Assembly (NCBI RefSeq): GCF_963676685.1
Contig: NC_092356.1
Location: forward strand, 21,005,750-21,069,749
DNA: 64,000 nucleotides
Direction: 5' to 3'
From: Mytilus edulis
Taxonomy: Eukaryota; Mollusca; Bivalvia; Mytilida; Mytilidae
The notes beneath the pieces were generated by a model. The model made no database searches. It was given only the letters and a program-made list of their open reading frames with translations, and was not told the DNA's origin. Both the position numbers and the translations under genes were made by a program. This document shows positions 43,876 to 54,377 of the stretch, piece by piece; position 1 is the first letter of the stretch; each line of letters begins with the position of its first letter.

Positions 43876-44820
43876 ATGCATGGTATAGGTGTCACACATC
43901 CTGTTTGGGCTACAGTTTCTTCATCAGTCTCGGACATTAGAAAAGCAATTACAAAAAGCCGCATGTTAACGGGAACCTATCTATTACAAGCTCATAGACA
44001 CAGATTTAATCAGGCCGAAGTAGACCCGATTTGTCCAAACTGCAGAACTGAAAACGAAGACCTATGTCAAGTGTTAACAACTTGTCCATTGTATATGCAC
44101 ATCAGGATAGCATTATATACTCCAATTAAGAACTTTATAGTGAGTATTATATCTGAATCAACATGGGCAACTCACTTCAGTAACCGTGAGGCAATATGTA
44201 CACTTATCATCTTATAGTAGACTGTCAAAGCTTCGCAAATCTGAACATTATACCGAACAACCCAGAAATACTTGGAAAGATTGAAAATATGTCCAGAATA
44301 TACTGCTATGAAATTCACAACAAGAGACTATCAGCCGAGATATAACACTTCCCTAGGTTACTGGTATCAAAGCTCCCCATAAAGACACTAATGATAATAT
44401 TTACCACCATGTGTCTATATCTGATATATATCATAAATAGTAAAATAGTTGCCGTTAAAATACTTTAGTGTGATGTTTATGCATAAATATTTAGAACGTT
44501 AATATCTGCTTGCTTAACTATAATATACACCATTTATACAAGCCTGAACGTGTGTACTGCAAGACTTTAAAAATTTGAGTACAATGTAGAACTAACTCTT
44601 ATAACGCAAAAATATATATCATTGCTTATTAACAGAGATATCAACATTAGATAGAAAATAACCATCTGTAGCATCTTCTAAATGCATAGTATTTTGGCTT
44701 GCTCTTCTTGGCTCCCATGTTAACATTTAAAAAAAAAACTAATCCGTTAAGGGAACACAGCTAGCTGTGTGTGCTCCAACGCTGGAGGGATTTACATAAA
44801 GAAGAAGAAAAAGAAGGTAG
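43876..44820 (+). pseudogene. Decayed LINE: ORF2 C-terminus and 3' tail
   Basis: The frame 43876-44217 encodes a zinc-knuckle-like end typical of LINE ORF2 proteins: 'tyllqahrhrfnq' followed by CPNCRTENEDLCQVLTTCP, with C-x2-C and a downstream H/C pair. A one- or two-base shift near 44213-44220 puts the continuation (DCQSFANLNIIPNNPEILGK ... up to 44344) in another frame, so the gene is broken and 5' truncated. The sequence then runs as a non-coding tail to GGAGGGATTTACATAAAG and an AAGAAGAAG-rich terminus near 44800-44820. The reverse transcriptase core is absent. The clade is not determined. Confidence 0.6.
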
Positions 44821-45230
44821 CTTCATTAGAGTCGAAATTTGTAAATGTCTTCTATCTGGTTTAAACGTTTGACGAAAAAACTGTATGTAATCAAATCAAT
44901 ATCCCCTGTTATTGTGGCCAAATTCATATTTCCAGGCCGTGAACTTTAATACGAATTCATAAGATGAGGTTCTCCGATTTTATAGGAGAAAGATTAGTGA
45001 GAAACTAATACAATAATGTACGATACTTTCCCCTGTTAGAAACCTACCATCATAATTATTGTTTGAACTTTTTAATTAGGCTCCAGATTATGTTGTCATC
45101 TAAAAAGATTTGACATGATTTATGTAATTCATTTCATTTTGTAGATCAATTGTTTATACTACACGGTAAGGATATTTTTAAAGCGTAGAATGTAAAATTT
45201 CTGATTATTCAAAATGGCCGCTGGTACACG
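44821..45230. other. Unassigned DNA
   Basis: No gene or element recognised. Confidence 0.35.
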
Positions 45231-45300
45231 CCTGACACGAACACGTTGACGTTGTGGATGCAAGCGCCGTAAGTCGTCCCCAAATTACATTGTGTACTCG
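45231..45300. promoter_or_regulatory. CpG cluster with AAAATGGCCGC motif
   Basis: About eight CpGs in 65 bp within AT-rich surroundings, starting at AAAATGGCCGCTGG (YY1-like). The frame from that ATG closes after 11 codons. A strong donor-like GCCGTAAGT occurs at about 45266-45274. Could be a promoter and first exon of an unannotated transcript; no downstream exon found. Confidence 0.2.
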
Positions 45301-45560
45301 TACAACAGTTTATTTGTTGCTCGCAAAACAAAGCTATCGTTTTACTGCAATATAAATGTCAGGAGATAAAAAGCAAGTTTATACGGTAACAGCATGTTGA
45401 TGAAAAAAGTAGTCCCAGAGTAAAATGCGGTTTCTATAGATCATATCTAAGGTGCAACAATCCAACTTAAGCAAGAAACATACAATTTAATTATTTATAT
45501 TTTTAATTTTACTTCCTCTTTCATGTTTTTGTTTAGTCCAAATAATAATAGGCAGTGTCT

Positions 45561-45650
45561 GCGGGTACGAATACATTTAGTCAAATTGACATTCGTAGGC
45601 TAGGCGTACCCACATCTGGTTTTATAAATAAATGCCATCGGATCGGGAAT
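45561..45650 (+). repeat. 90-bp repeat, plus copy of an inverted pair
   Basis: GCGGGTACGAATA, TAGGCTAGGCGTACCCACAT and ATGCCATCGGATCGGGAAT recur in the same order, inverted, at 48870-48959 (about 75 percent alike). The 65-codon frame across it is not supported as a gene. Confidence 0.7.
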
Positions 45651-45860
45651 GTAACTAACTCAAATAATTCAAGGCCTTTCCTTGTCCGATTTTCTACCAC
45701 AAGAGGGCTTGAACTCCTTATGATCATTGACTGCTTCGCCTGCTCTCTGTGAGAGAGAGCCAATCGGCGGCGATCAGGATAATGAGTCTGCGCAACTGTC
45801 TTGTAATTGTCTTGCCACACACGTGTGTTCAATTAACACAAACCTGATAATAATTAATTA

Positions 45861-46183
45861 ACATCAATTAACATCAGTTTTCATCATTTAACATCAATTA
45901 ACATCCAGAACTCCTCCTTCTTTTGCTGCCAATTTAAATCAAAGTTCCCATTTTGCATAGCGGTGTGAATTTTCCCGTTGTCGGTCTTGATCGAGGAAGA
46001 CATTAAGGCGTTAATGTAGCCTTCGTATATCAGCGGAATGTAACGACTGAATTATTCGGGTTACAATGTAACGTGAAATATAAATGGAAATTATCGATAA
46101 TATGGGGATTTCGTGTAGCAAAAGAAGGAGGAGTTCTGGATGTTAATTAATGTAAAATGATGAAAACTGATGTTAATTGATGT
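45861..46183. mobile_element. MITE, 323 bp, with 67-bp TIRs
   Basis: 45861-45927 and 46117-46183 are inverted copies, 65 of 67 matching. Each arm is itself built from short ACATCAATTA units and ends CCAGAACTCCTCCTTCTTTT. The 189-bp centre has no long frame. Target duplication not evident. Confidence 0.9.
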
Positions 46184-46271
46184 AGAAATATTATGTTTTT
46201 AAATTGTATTTATTCAATAATTATACATAATAAAAATTGCAAATTAAATGCACACTGATGAAAAATGAAAC

Positions 46272-46321
46272 TGTACAGTCCCTCAGGGACTTTCTAGTAA
46301 AGTATAGAAAGTCCCTGTACA
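46272..46321. repeat. Hairpin with TGTACAG / GGACTTTCTA stem
   Basis: TAGAAAGTCCCTGTACA (right arm) pairs with TGTACAG plus GGACTTTCTA on the left, with an 8-base insert (TCCCTCAG) in the left arm. Confidence 0.65.
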
Positions 46322-48869
46322 AACAAAATAGACATGATAAAAATTAATACTATTATAAAACATTGTAAAATGTAAATGCAAATTTAAAACAATTAAATTT
46401 TACTGAATTTGAATAATACCCATATGAGATTTAAAAAGTAATCTTTTAGTAAAATGTAAAACAGAAGATGATGAAATAAACGTTTTGCTTCCCTCGCAAA
46501 CTTTAATTGTATAAAATTAATTGACTGTTCTAATTCATGATACTGTAACAGAGGGTCAGGTGGCTATGTGTCACCGTTCCCTCTTGTCGATTAATGATTT
46601 GTTCCGCTGTGACTGAACTCTGGCAAATGAGACCAAATACAGATGTTCAGATATCATATATATGGACCATAATTTGGTATTCGGTCTTTGGTTTCTTTTT
46701 GTATCCTTTTTTATAAGTTCTAAAACTTTAACTTTATTCTGTGGTTTGTGTTGGTGTTAGAATAGTATTAATATTGGAACAATTGAGTTTTTCAAGAAAA
46801 AATTAATACATTTTGATTCACCATTTACGTGAAAGGAAACCAAACAGGAAACCAATCTTTATTTTCTTTATTTTGCACAATATATTTCAAAAGACATAAA
46901 TGAACATCATTACTAGTGTTACTTGCTTCATGTTTATATTAAAAATCTATTTTCGATGTTAGATTTAAGTTTTTTTTAAACGCGACAGGAAACCATGCAT
47001 AAGAAACCGAAAGCATTTTTTTAGTTTTATTTTATTGCAAAATCTGCTTAAAATAATCTGAACAGTATACTTTTTCTTAAAATCCATCTTAAACGTAACA
47101 GTATTATAAAACTCCTAAATATGTCATGTATGTGCTTGTTTTGAAAACAATTAGTACAATTTATTCAGAAATTTTCATATTTTCTTCATTGATACAGGAT
47201 ACCATAATCGTTGTATCTTGATGTTTTAGCCAAAAAAATATATTTATATTTGGTTTTGAAATTCCAGTTATATACAGTTTATTCCAAATCATTGGCAATG
47301 TAAAATTCTTTAAATCCAGTAAAGAAAAAAACCTTTGAACTTGGAATTAAAATCTTTAAAATAGGCACCATGTGATATTTGTGACCTGTACACCATCTAC
47401 ATGGTTTCCACATTTTAACCTACTTTAGTGGGCTAAAATCAATAAAGTACTTCCTTTCAAGTCATGCATGGTAAAAGTTAACTTCTCCTTTGACAAGTTT
47501 ATTGCATTTCTGAAAAGTGTTTGCAGAACATGAATAAAAAAAAAATAATTAAAAATTGTGACAAAGATACCAAATTTGTACATTCCAAGTGTAACGGTAT
47601 ATTACCATGTATTTTTTATTAAATTATCTTAATTCACCTAAAATATCCAGTAATATTTACTGCTGAAGCAAAATCAATCCAACGAGCATCGGAACAATTA
47701 TAAGAGACGTAATTTCGATTGAATTTTCCAAGGACCCTTTACATCGTTATCCGGAAACGAAGTGTGTTATAACATCGTCAAATCTAAAATCGATTTTGTC
47801 AAGTCATTGGGAATTTATTTCCACACAAGATCGTATGTAACATTATGCACATAGGAAAAATAATAGACCCCCGGCGCAATCTCTTTGAAAATTGTATTTT
47901 CCTTTTTGTAACAAGACGAAACAAGTCTACAGATTATGTTTGCTAACATCCTGTTGGAAACAAAAACAATGTTTAGACCTAGTATTTCGTATATCCAGCC
48001 GTAAGGGCGTGATCACATGTTAGTCACATGTTTCACGTATGACCGGAAATGATTAGAACTAAAACAACAAAAACAATTTTAATAAAAAAAAAAGGAAATA
48101 ACTGGACTTTTGTTTCGTGTGAAATGTAACGCATAAGGATAACGTCATTTTCTAACTTAATTATTACGAAGAACAAAACTAGAATGTAAATCATCTCTGA
48201 TTTACCTGTTTGAACATCTCGTGAGAGTTCATATTTGCATATTGTTATAAAGAATTCTATTACAACAAAGCAGATTACATCATCTAAAATTTGCGTTACG
48301 AAATCGGTAACTGAAGTAACGCCTAGTGTACTTACACCTGCTACAAAAATACTTATAGTTCTCGGCATTTTCTTCTGACTATTCTTATTGGTAGATGTTC
48401 TTTATTATTTGAAAGCAAAAGTTACGAATTTGCTGTTGAAGATTATCTATAAATCAGTCAGCATTATGCACTTCGGAAGCGACAAGTAACGCAAGAAACG
48501 ACACAAAAATTAGGTCGTATAATCTTTGAAATTTGTTAATTTCAATTTTTTTTCTAGGGAAGAGTAGCATACACTTGTATGTTGATAAAAATAAAGGCAT
48601 CTTTAGATGTACTTACAACTTTTCTTACAGTAATAGACATTTTTATCACTTTTCTATCGTTATAGGAAACGAGCCCAATAGCAAATTATGGTCCATATAA
48701 ATTTCACAAGTTATAAATTTACATGTCAATGATGAAGCCGAAGTATAAATTTAGTAAACTGTTCACCATGTTCACTTACCTATGATATATAAATAATTAT
48801 AACATTTCTAAGTAGTTTTAATCAATTTATTCACTAATTGCGAAAAATTCTGTATATATTTCACGTTTT
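46322..48869. other. 2.5 kb of unassigned AT-rich DNA
   Basis: A 111-codon minus-strand frame (48033-48368) rich in Ile, Val and Phe is the longest; it has no recognisable domain and is not called. No splice-consistent exons found. Confidence 0.35.
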
Positions 48870-48959
48870 ATTCTCGATCCGATGGCATTTTATTATAAAA
48901 TCCGGATGTGGGTAGGCGTAGCTAGCCTATGAACAGCAATTTTACTATTCGTACCTGCA
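48870..48959 (-). repeat. 90-bp repeat, minus copy of an inverted pair
   Basis: Reverse complement of 45561-45650 with small indels: ATTCTCGATCCGATGGCATT, GTGGGTAGGCGTAGCTAGCC, ATTCGTACCTGC. The adjoining ACCTGCATGCAGGT (48953-48966) is a 14-bp perfect palindrome. Confidence 0.7.
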
Positions 48960-48990
48960 TGCAGGTATGCGCTACACCTGCCATAATAAT

Positions 48991-49089
48991 ATAACGTCTT
49001 GGAAGGCTATTTAAATTTTTGCTTTGTTGCCTTCCTGTGACTGTACGGCGTCAAAGAAAAAAAAATATAATAGCCTTTCAAGATGTCAT
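48991..49089. mobile_element. Short MITE-like inverted repeat, ~100 bp
   Basis: ATAACGTCTTGGAAGGCTAT (48991-49010) and ATAGCCTTTCAAGATGTCAT (49070-49089) are inverted repeats (17 of 20), flanked by similar AATAATTAT-like bases. Confidence 0.6.
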
Positions 49090-49451
49090 AATTATTTGGA
49101 CTAGTTTTTGTTTATAAACATGATAAATTTCTGAATGAAATGATGATTCTAACATCCGTCAGTCATCAAACAGTCATTTTTCGGCTACCTTTAGCATCAA
49201 ATTAGTTGGAATATTACCATGATCAACTTAAAACAATAAGGTGTCAAACAATTACAGCAACCATTATTTTTTTGACAAAATTTGATGATTTGTCAGAATC
49301 AGTTGATCTTTTTATCACCTAAACATGGTAAAAAAAGTGCATCAAAAATTATTGTTCACGTCATTTGGCAAGAATTTTTACCGTTATTCCTCATGATCAG
49401 GTATGACCATCACTTTCCTAATTACCACCCTCCTTTATCATGTTTATGAAT

Positions 49452-50348
49452 TATCAGTCAGAGCTCAGACATTAACAATAAAATTTAGAATGAGAATTAA
49501 CAAGTCTATTTTTGTTTTTGACTTAAAGGAGTCAAAACATATGTACTGTAAATTCAGAAATTATTGCGAGGTTTTTATTATTGCGAAAAATGCAACAGAG
49601 TTGTAAACGCATTAATTTAAAAAAATATATGAATTAAACAGGATTTTTCTCAAAACCGAAATAATTAAAATTGCATTTAAGTCTAAAATGACAAAATCGC
49701 AAAAATAAATGCACGCAATAATTTCTGAATTTACAGTTTCATGTCAGTATTTAATATAAAAATGTGTTTTCAATTTTCGACTTATCTACATTGTAAGTCA
49801 GAAAATGACAGACTTGTTTAGGTCTATTTATGTTGATGAAAAAACTTAATTTTACTTGGTGGCCAAAGTACACCACCTATGACAGCAAAAACCTGTCTGA
49901 GAGTTCACAAGGACTTGAGCTATCTATATTTAATTATCTAATTGAACATCCTTACTAAACACAGCTGTTTATCTCATTAGGTGTGGTTTCAGGTGGTTGC
50001 ATTGTAAGGTTAATTAACATTATCTACGATTTTTTAGACTCTCATTCATATTTTTCTTTAGAAAACATAGCATGCATTGTCTTTCAATGTTGTCATTATT
50101 TGATTTAGATATAGATGCATGACCTGTGGGTCTTGAAGTTAACCAATTTTGATAACTTATCGACTTGTAGGAGTCGATATTTGCAACTTTTTGATTCTGG
50201 TCAATTATTTCTTGCTTAACAATATTTGACTTATTAAAGTCGTATTTTGTCTTGCATTAAAGGGAGACAAATCCTAAAACTTACAAATTTAGACCTCTAT
50301 GAGTCAAAAGCAGATTCAGACTTCTTTATGTCTGAGCTCTGACTGATT
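49452..50348. mobile_element. 897-bp TIR element with repeated 14-bp palindromes
   Basis: ATCAGTCAGAGCTCAGACAT (49451-49470) is inverted as TGTCTGAGCTCTGACTGAT (50330-50348). Six imperfect 14-bp palindromes of form GACYT-N5-RKTC occur inside, at 49520, 49811, 50162, 50228, 50292 and 50319. It contains a nested MITE (49545-49737). No transposase frame. Confidence 0.75.
49545..49737. mobile_element. MITE, 193 bp, perfect 24-bp TIRs, nested
   Basis: ACTGTAAATTCAGAAATTAT(TGCG) at 49545-49568 is perfectly inverted at 49714-49737. A second TATTATTGCGAAAAATGC block follows the left TIR and its counterpart precedes the right one. I remember very similar ends from many animal genomes, molluscs included. 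Confidence 0.92.
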
Positions 50349-50395
50349 ATGTTACCATTTTATTCCTGGCACTAGGTTAATCCAAATAATAATGA

Positions 50396-51021
50396 CAGTC
50401 AGCCCGGGTACTACATTAATGTACTACTTATACAAGTAATTTTTAATCATTGAATAGGTAAAAAAAAAAACGGGTTAGTTTTGTCCCTTAGACATGTTAG
50501 ACTTGCAGATTTTTTTACTTGTATAAGTAAAAAGTCATCCTATCTTCTTTTCTTGAATTCTTAGGATTTATTTGCTCTAATAGAATTTTAAATTGTCTGC
50601 CCTTTGCAAATGCCTTTACTGATCTTTTAGGTGTAATTTCATGGACAATGACAATCCCATTTGTCTGTTATCTTAGGAATGCTGCTCATTTACAAGCCCC
50701 CAGGGGCAATTTTTGAAGGCCTTGCACAAATACTTAAGATCTTTGCGCAATCAGTTTCTTAGTTGAATTAATGAGATGAAACATTGAACTCTAACAAAAA
50801 ATTATGAGCTTACCTCAAAAAAATAATCAAAGGCATAATTTACATCTCAAAACTTGAGAATTTTTGTGGAATTGTAAAAAAAATTTACTTATACAAGTAA
50901 ATTTTTGAGAAAATTAATGGGAGATTATTCAAACATTATAATTAACTTATACATGTATGTGTATATTTTTTTAATTTTTCAAGTAAATAAAAGTTACTTG
51001 TACAAGTAGTACCCCTGACTG
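50396..51021. mobile_element. 626-bp TIR element with TTACTTGTATAAGTAA-type palindromes
   Basis: Left CAGTCAGCCCGGGTACTAC then GTACTACTTATACAAGTAAT; right TACTTGTACAAGTAGTACCC then CTGACTG (ending 51021), inverted. ACTTRTACAAGTA-type palindromes also occur internally near 50515-50530 and 50884-50902. No long frame. Confidence 0.75.
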
Positions 51022-51058
51022 AATGACATCAGATTCTAGAAAGGATATTTAGTATTTT

Positions 51059-51850
51059 TAGCTCACCTGGCCTGAAGGGCCAAGTGAGCTTTTCTCATCA
51101 CCTGGCGTCCGTCGTCTGGCGTCGTTGTCCGTCACCCTTCGTTGTCGTTAACATTTTACATTTTGAACTTCTTCTAGAGAACCACTGAATGGAATTAAAC
51201 CAAACATGGCATGAATGTTCCTCATGAGGTGCTGACCATATGTTGTTACTGTGTAGCCGATCCATCATCCAAGATGGCCACCAGCGGGGGACTTAGTTAA
51301 ACATAGGACTTTATGTGAAATGCATACAAATGACTTCTTTTAGAGAACCACTGAATGGAATGAAACCAAACATGGCATGAATGTTCCTTATGAGGTGCTG
51401 ACCATGTGTTGTTACTTTGTAGCCGATCCATCATCCAAGATGGCCGCCAGTAGGGGACTTAGTTTAACATAGGATGATAGGACCCTATGGGAAATGCATA
51501 CAAATGACTTCTTTTAGAGAACCACTCTATGGAATGAAACCAAACATAGTATGATTGTTCCTTATGAGGTGATGACCAAGTGTTGCTACTTTGTAGCCGA
51601 TCCAACATCCAAGATGGCCACCAGTGGGGTGACTTTGTTTAACATAGGAACCTATGGGAAATGCATACAAAAGTCTTCTTCTAGAGAACCACTGAATTGA
51701 ATGAAATCAAACATAGCACAAATGTTCCTTTCCTAATGAGGTGGTGGCCAAGTGTTTTTACTTTGTAGCCAAATTTTATCTTTTTTTATATGATTTCAAA
51801 AACCCAAGAAGAGTCAGGTGAGCAATTCAGGCTTTTGGGAGCCTCTACTT
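51059..51850 (+). mobile_element. Hairpin-ended tandem-monomer element, four ~170-bp monomers
   Basis: The left end is a hairpin: GCTCACCTGGCC, loop TGAA, GGGCCAAGTGAGC (51061-51089). A CpG-rich 'gtccgtcgtctggcgtcg' stretch follows, then monomers anchored by AGAGAACCACT at 51176, 51342, 51516 and 51683 (spacing 166, 174, 167), each with CCAAACATGGCATGAATG or similar and AAGATGGCC. The right end CAGGTGAGC (51815-51823) is complementary to the left end, followed by a second hairpin-like AGGCTTTTGGGAGCCT. Architecture fits bivalve pearl-type/Helentron-related non-autonomous elements (inference). Confidence 0.85.
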
Positions 51851-51959
51851 ATTTTTGTTGCGAACTCTTCCATTTGGACTAATGCACTGGCTATGATTAA
51901 TCATGAAAATATTGAAAATACATTAAAATGCATTAAAATGCAACAAAATTAAAAAGTCA

Positions 51960-52110
51960 ATGTTATGTTGGACACAAATTGAAGCCTTGGCTCACACCAA
52001 ACAGCAAGCTATGAAGTGCCCCAAAAAATGTCTAGTATTCGAACTGGAAAACCAAAGGTTTTTGAATCTATGTAAATTTTGAGAAACCAGAACTACATGG
52101 AACTACATTA
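51960..52110 (+). repeat. R3-like fragment
   Basis: GCCTTGGCTCACACCAAACA, AAGTGCCCCAAAAAATG and AACTGGAAAACCAAAGGTTT match the middle of R3 (compare 60240-60330). Confidence 0.6.
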
Positions 52111-53377
52111 ATCAGGTTAATCTAACCAAAAGTATGTTAATGCCTTTTGATTACATACTTTTATGTTCTTTTTGGGATCAATATTTTATTGTCAGCTGTG
52201 CCATTCATGGGTCTGTAGTCATTATCATAAGATTCTGGATTTCGTTTATAGCTGGTCTGTTTGTCATGTTTGTTGACTCCGACCCCTACTTCGTACAAAT
52301 ATTTCAATGGCATATGAAGAAAACTAACCAAAAAAATAAACACTGTTTGGCACGCAATTTAAAAAGGAATATGATGTTTTTCAATGTAATAAATGGATTG
52401 CAAATTTACTTCAGGCGTTCTAATGGAGTAACACACTTATTTTGCCAAAACTAAATGATTTAAATAATGCACGCTTTCGAGTCTCGTGGAAGTGATAAAT
52501 ATTGTCTTCATGAAATAACATGCAACCAACTTAAGTCATTGCTTGTTGTTCTTCTTTCAGCAAAGAAAAACAATACATTGTACCACAACTCGATCTTGAT
52601 GTAGATAAAGCTAAAAGGCACATGGCGTCAACAGGGGTTTCATTATCTTTCATGTTGACTGGTACTTTCCACGTTTCTAGGTGGTACTTTTCAATTTATT
52701 CCACGATTATCTTATATAAAAATTCCTACATTTAGGCGGTACTTGTCAATAACATAGGAGGGTAAAAGTACCGGGTACTGCCTCCTAATGAATGACCTGC
52801 GTCAAATTTTTCATAAGAAAAAGGGTATGGTGTCTGAAAAAAAAATACATGGCGTCCGAATTAAAGGGCATGGCATTAGAAAAAAGAGCTAAATTGCTTC
52901 AGATAAAAGACTATCATGACTATATGACTATTGGAATTGCTGAACTCAATAAAAAAAACATAGTAACACAAATTAACACACAATGAACATAATAAATATA
53001 TTTCTTGTGAAGAGCTGTCTCATTGGCAAGCATACCACATTTTCTTTTTTATATTAAATGATGTGAACAAAATTTTAGTTTGAAAGCTCTAGTCTGTCTA
53101 ATTTTTTTACTTTCAGGTTTCATCATTCCAAGATATCTTCATATCTTTGGTTAATATTGGTACTTCTCTATCATCATGACTTGAAGATGGAAAATCGTTT
53201 CTAAGGATATAAGTCAGGTAAGTATTAATGATTCTAAAACTAGGAAATACTATTGTAACTGCTCTTATTTAAAGTCATAAGAAACGAGTAACCAGTGAAA
53301 AATTATGTTCTTCCAATTCTTGAACCAATGCATACAAATAATGAACTTAGTCTTCTGAACACAAATTTATCATTTTT
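52111..53377. other. Unassigned DNA with an R3 end fragment
   Basis: 53010-53052 (AGCTGTCTCATTGGCAAGCA, minus R3 left end). No gene recognised; frames of 60-106 codons lack domains. Confidence 0.4.
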
Positions 53378-54377
53378 ATGCCCCACCTACGATAGTAGAG
53401 GGGCATTATGTTTTCTGGTCTGTGCGTCCGTTCGTCCGTCTGTTCGTTCGTTCGTTCGTTCGTCTGTTCGTTCGTCCGTCTGTCCCGCTTCAGGTTAAAG
53501 TTTTTGGTCAAGGTAGTTTTTGATGAAGTTGAAGTCCAATCAACTTGAAACTTAGTACACATGTTCCTTATGATATGATCTTTCTAATTTAAATGCCAAA
53601 TTAGAGTTTTGACCCCAATTTTACGGTTCACTGATAGAAAATGATAGTGCAAATTTCAGGTTAAAGTTTTTGGCTTCAGGTTAAAGTTTTTGGTCAAGGT
53701 AGTTTTTGATGAAGTTGAAGTCCAATCAACTTGAAACTTAGTATACATGTGCCCTATGATATGATCTTTCTAATTTAAATGCCAAATTAGAGTTTTGACC
53801 CCAATTTTACGGTTCACTGAACATAGAAAATGATAGTGCAAATTTCAGGTAAAAGTTTTTGGTCAAGGTAGTTTTTGATGAAGTTGAAGTCCAATCAACT
53901 TGAAACTTAGTATACATGTGCCCTATGATATGATCTTTCTAATTTAAATGCCAAATTAGAGTTTTGACCCCAATTTTACGGTTCACTGAACATAGAAAAT
54001 GATAGTGCAAATTTCAGGTTAAAGTTTTTGGCTTCAGGTTAAAGTTTTTGGTCAAGGTAGTTTTTGATGAAGTTGAAGTCCAATCAACTTGAAACTTAGT
54101 ATACATGTGCCCTATGATATGATCTTTCTAATTTAAATGCCAAATTAGAGTTTTGACCCCAATTTTACGGTTCACTGAACATAGAAAATGATAGTGCAAA
54201 TTTCAGGTTAAAGTTTTTGGTCAAGGTAGTTTTTGATAAAGTAGAAGTCCAATCAACTTGAAACTTAGTATACATGTTCCCTTTGATAAGATCATTCTAA
54301 TTTTAATGCCAAATTAGAGAATTTATTCCAATTTCACAGTCCTTTAAACATAGAAAATGATAGTGTGAGTGGGGCAT
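53378..54377 (+). mobile_element. Hairpin-ended tandem-monomer element, five monomers
   Basis: Left-terminal hairpin: ATGCCCCACCTAC, loop GATA, GTAGAGGGGCAT (53378-53406). A (TTCG/TCCG)n stretch follows (53426-53486). Monomers begin CAGGTTAAAG at 53491, 53677, 53846, 54035 and 54204, alternating 186/169/189/169 bp. GTGGGGCAT at 54369-54377 is complementary to the left end. Monomers 2 and 4 are identical over 169 bp and monomer 3 differs by one base, so amplification is recent. No coding capacity. Confidence 0.92.

Noticed and set aside
48033..48368. 111-codon minus frame beginning MPRTISIFVAG
   Set aside because: Strongly AT-driven composition (Ile, Val, Phe), no domain, no partner exons; a donor-like site early in it is not enough.
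53295..53562. Frames across the (TTCG)n stretch
   Set aside because: Microsatellite translation within a non-coding element; Arg/Ser/Val repeats only.
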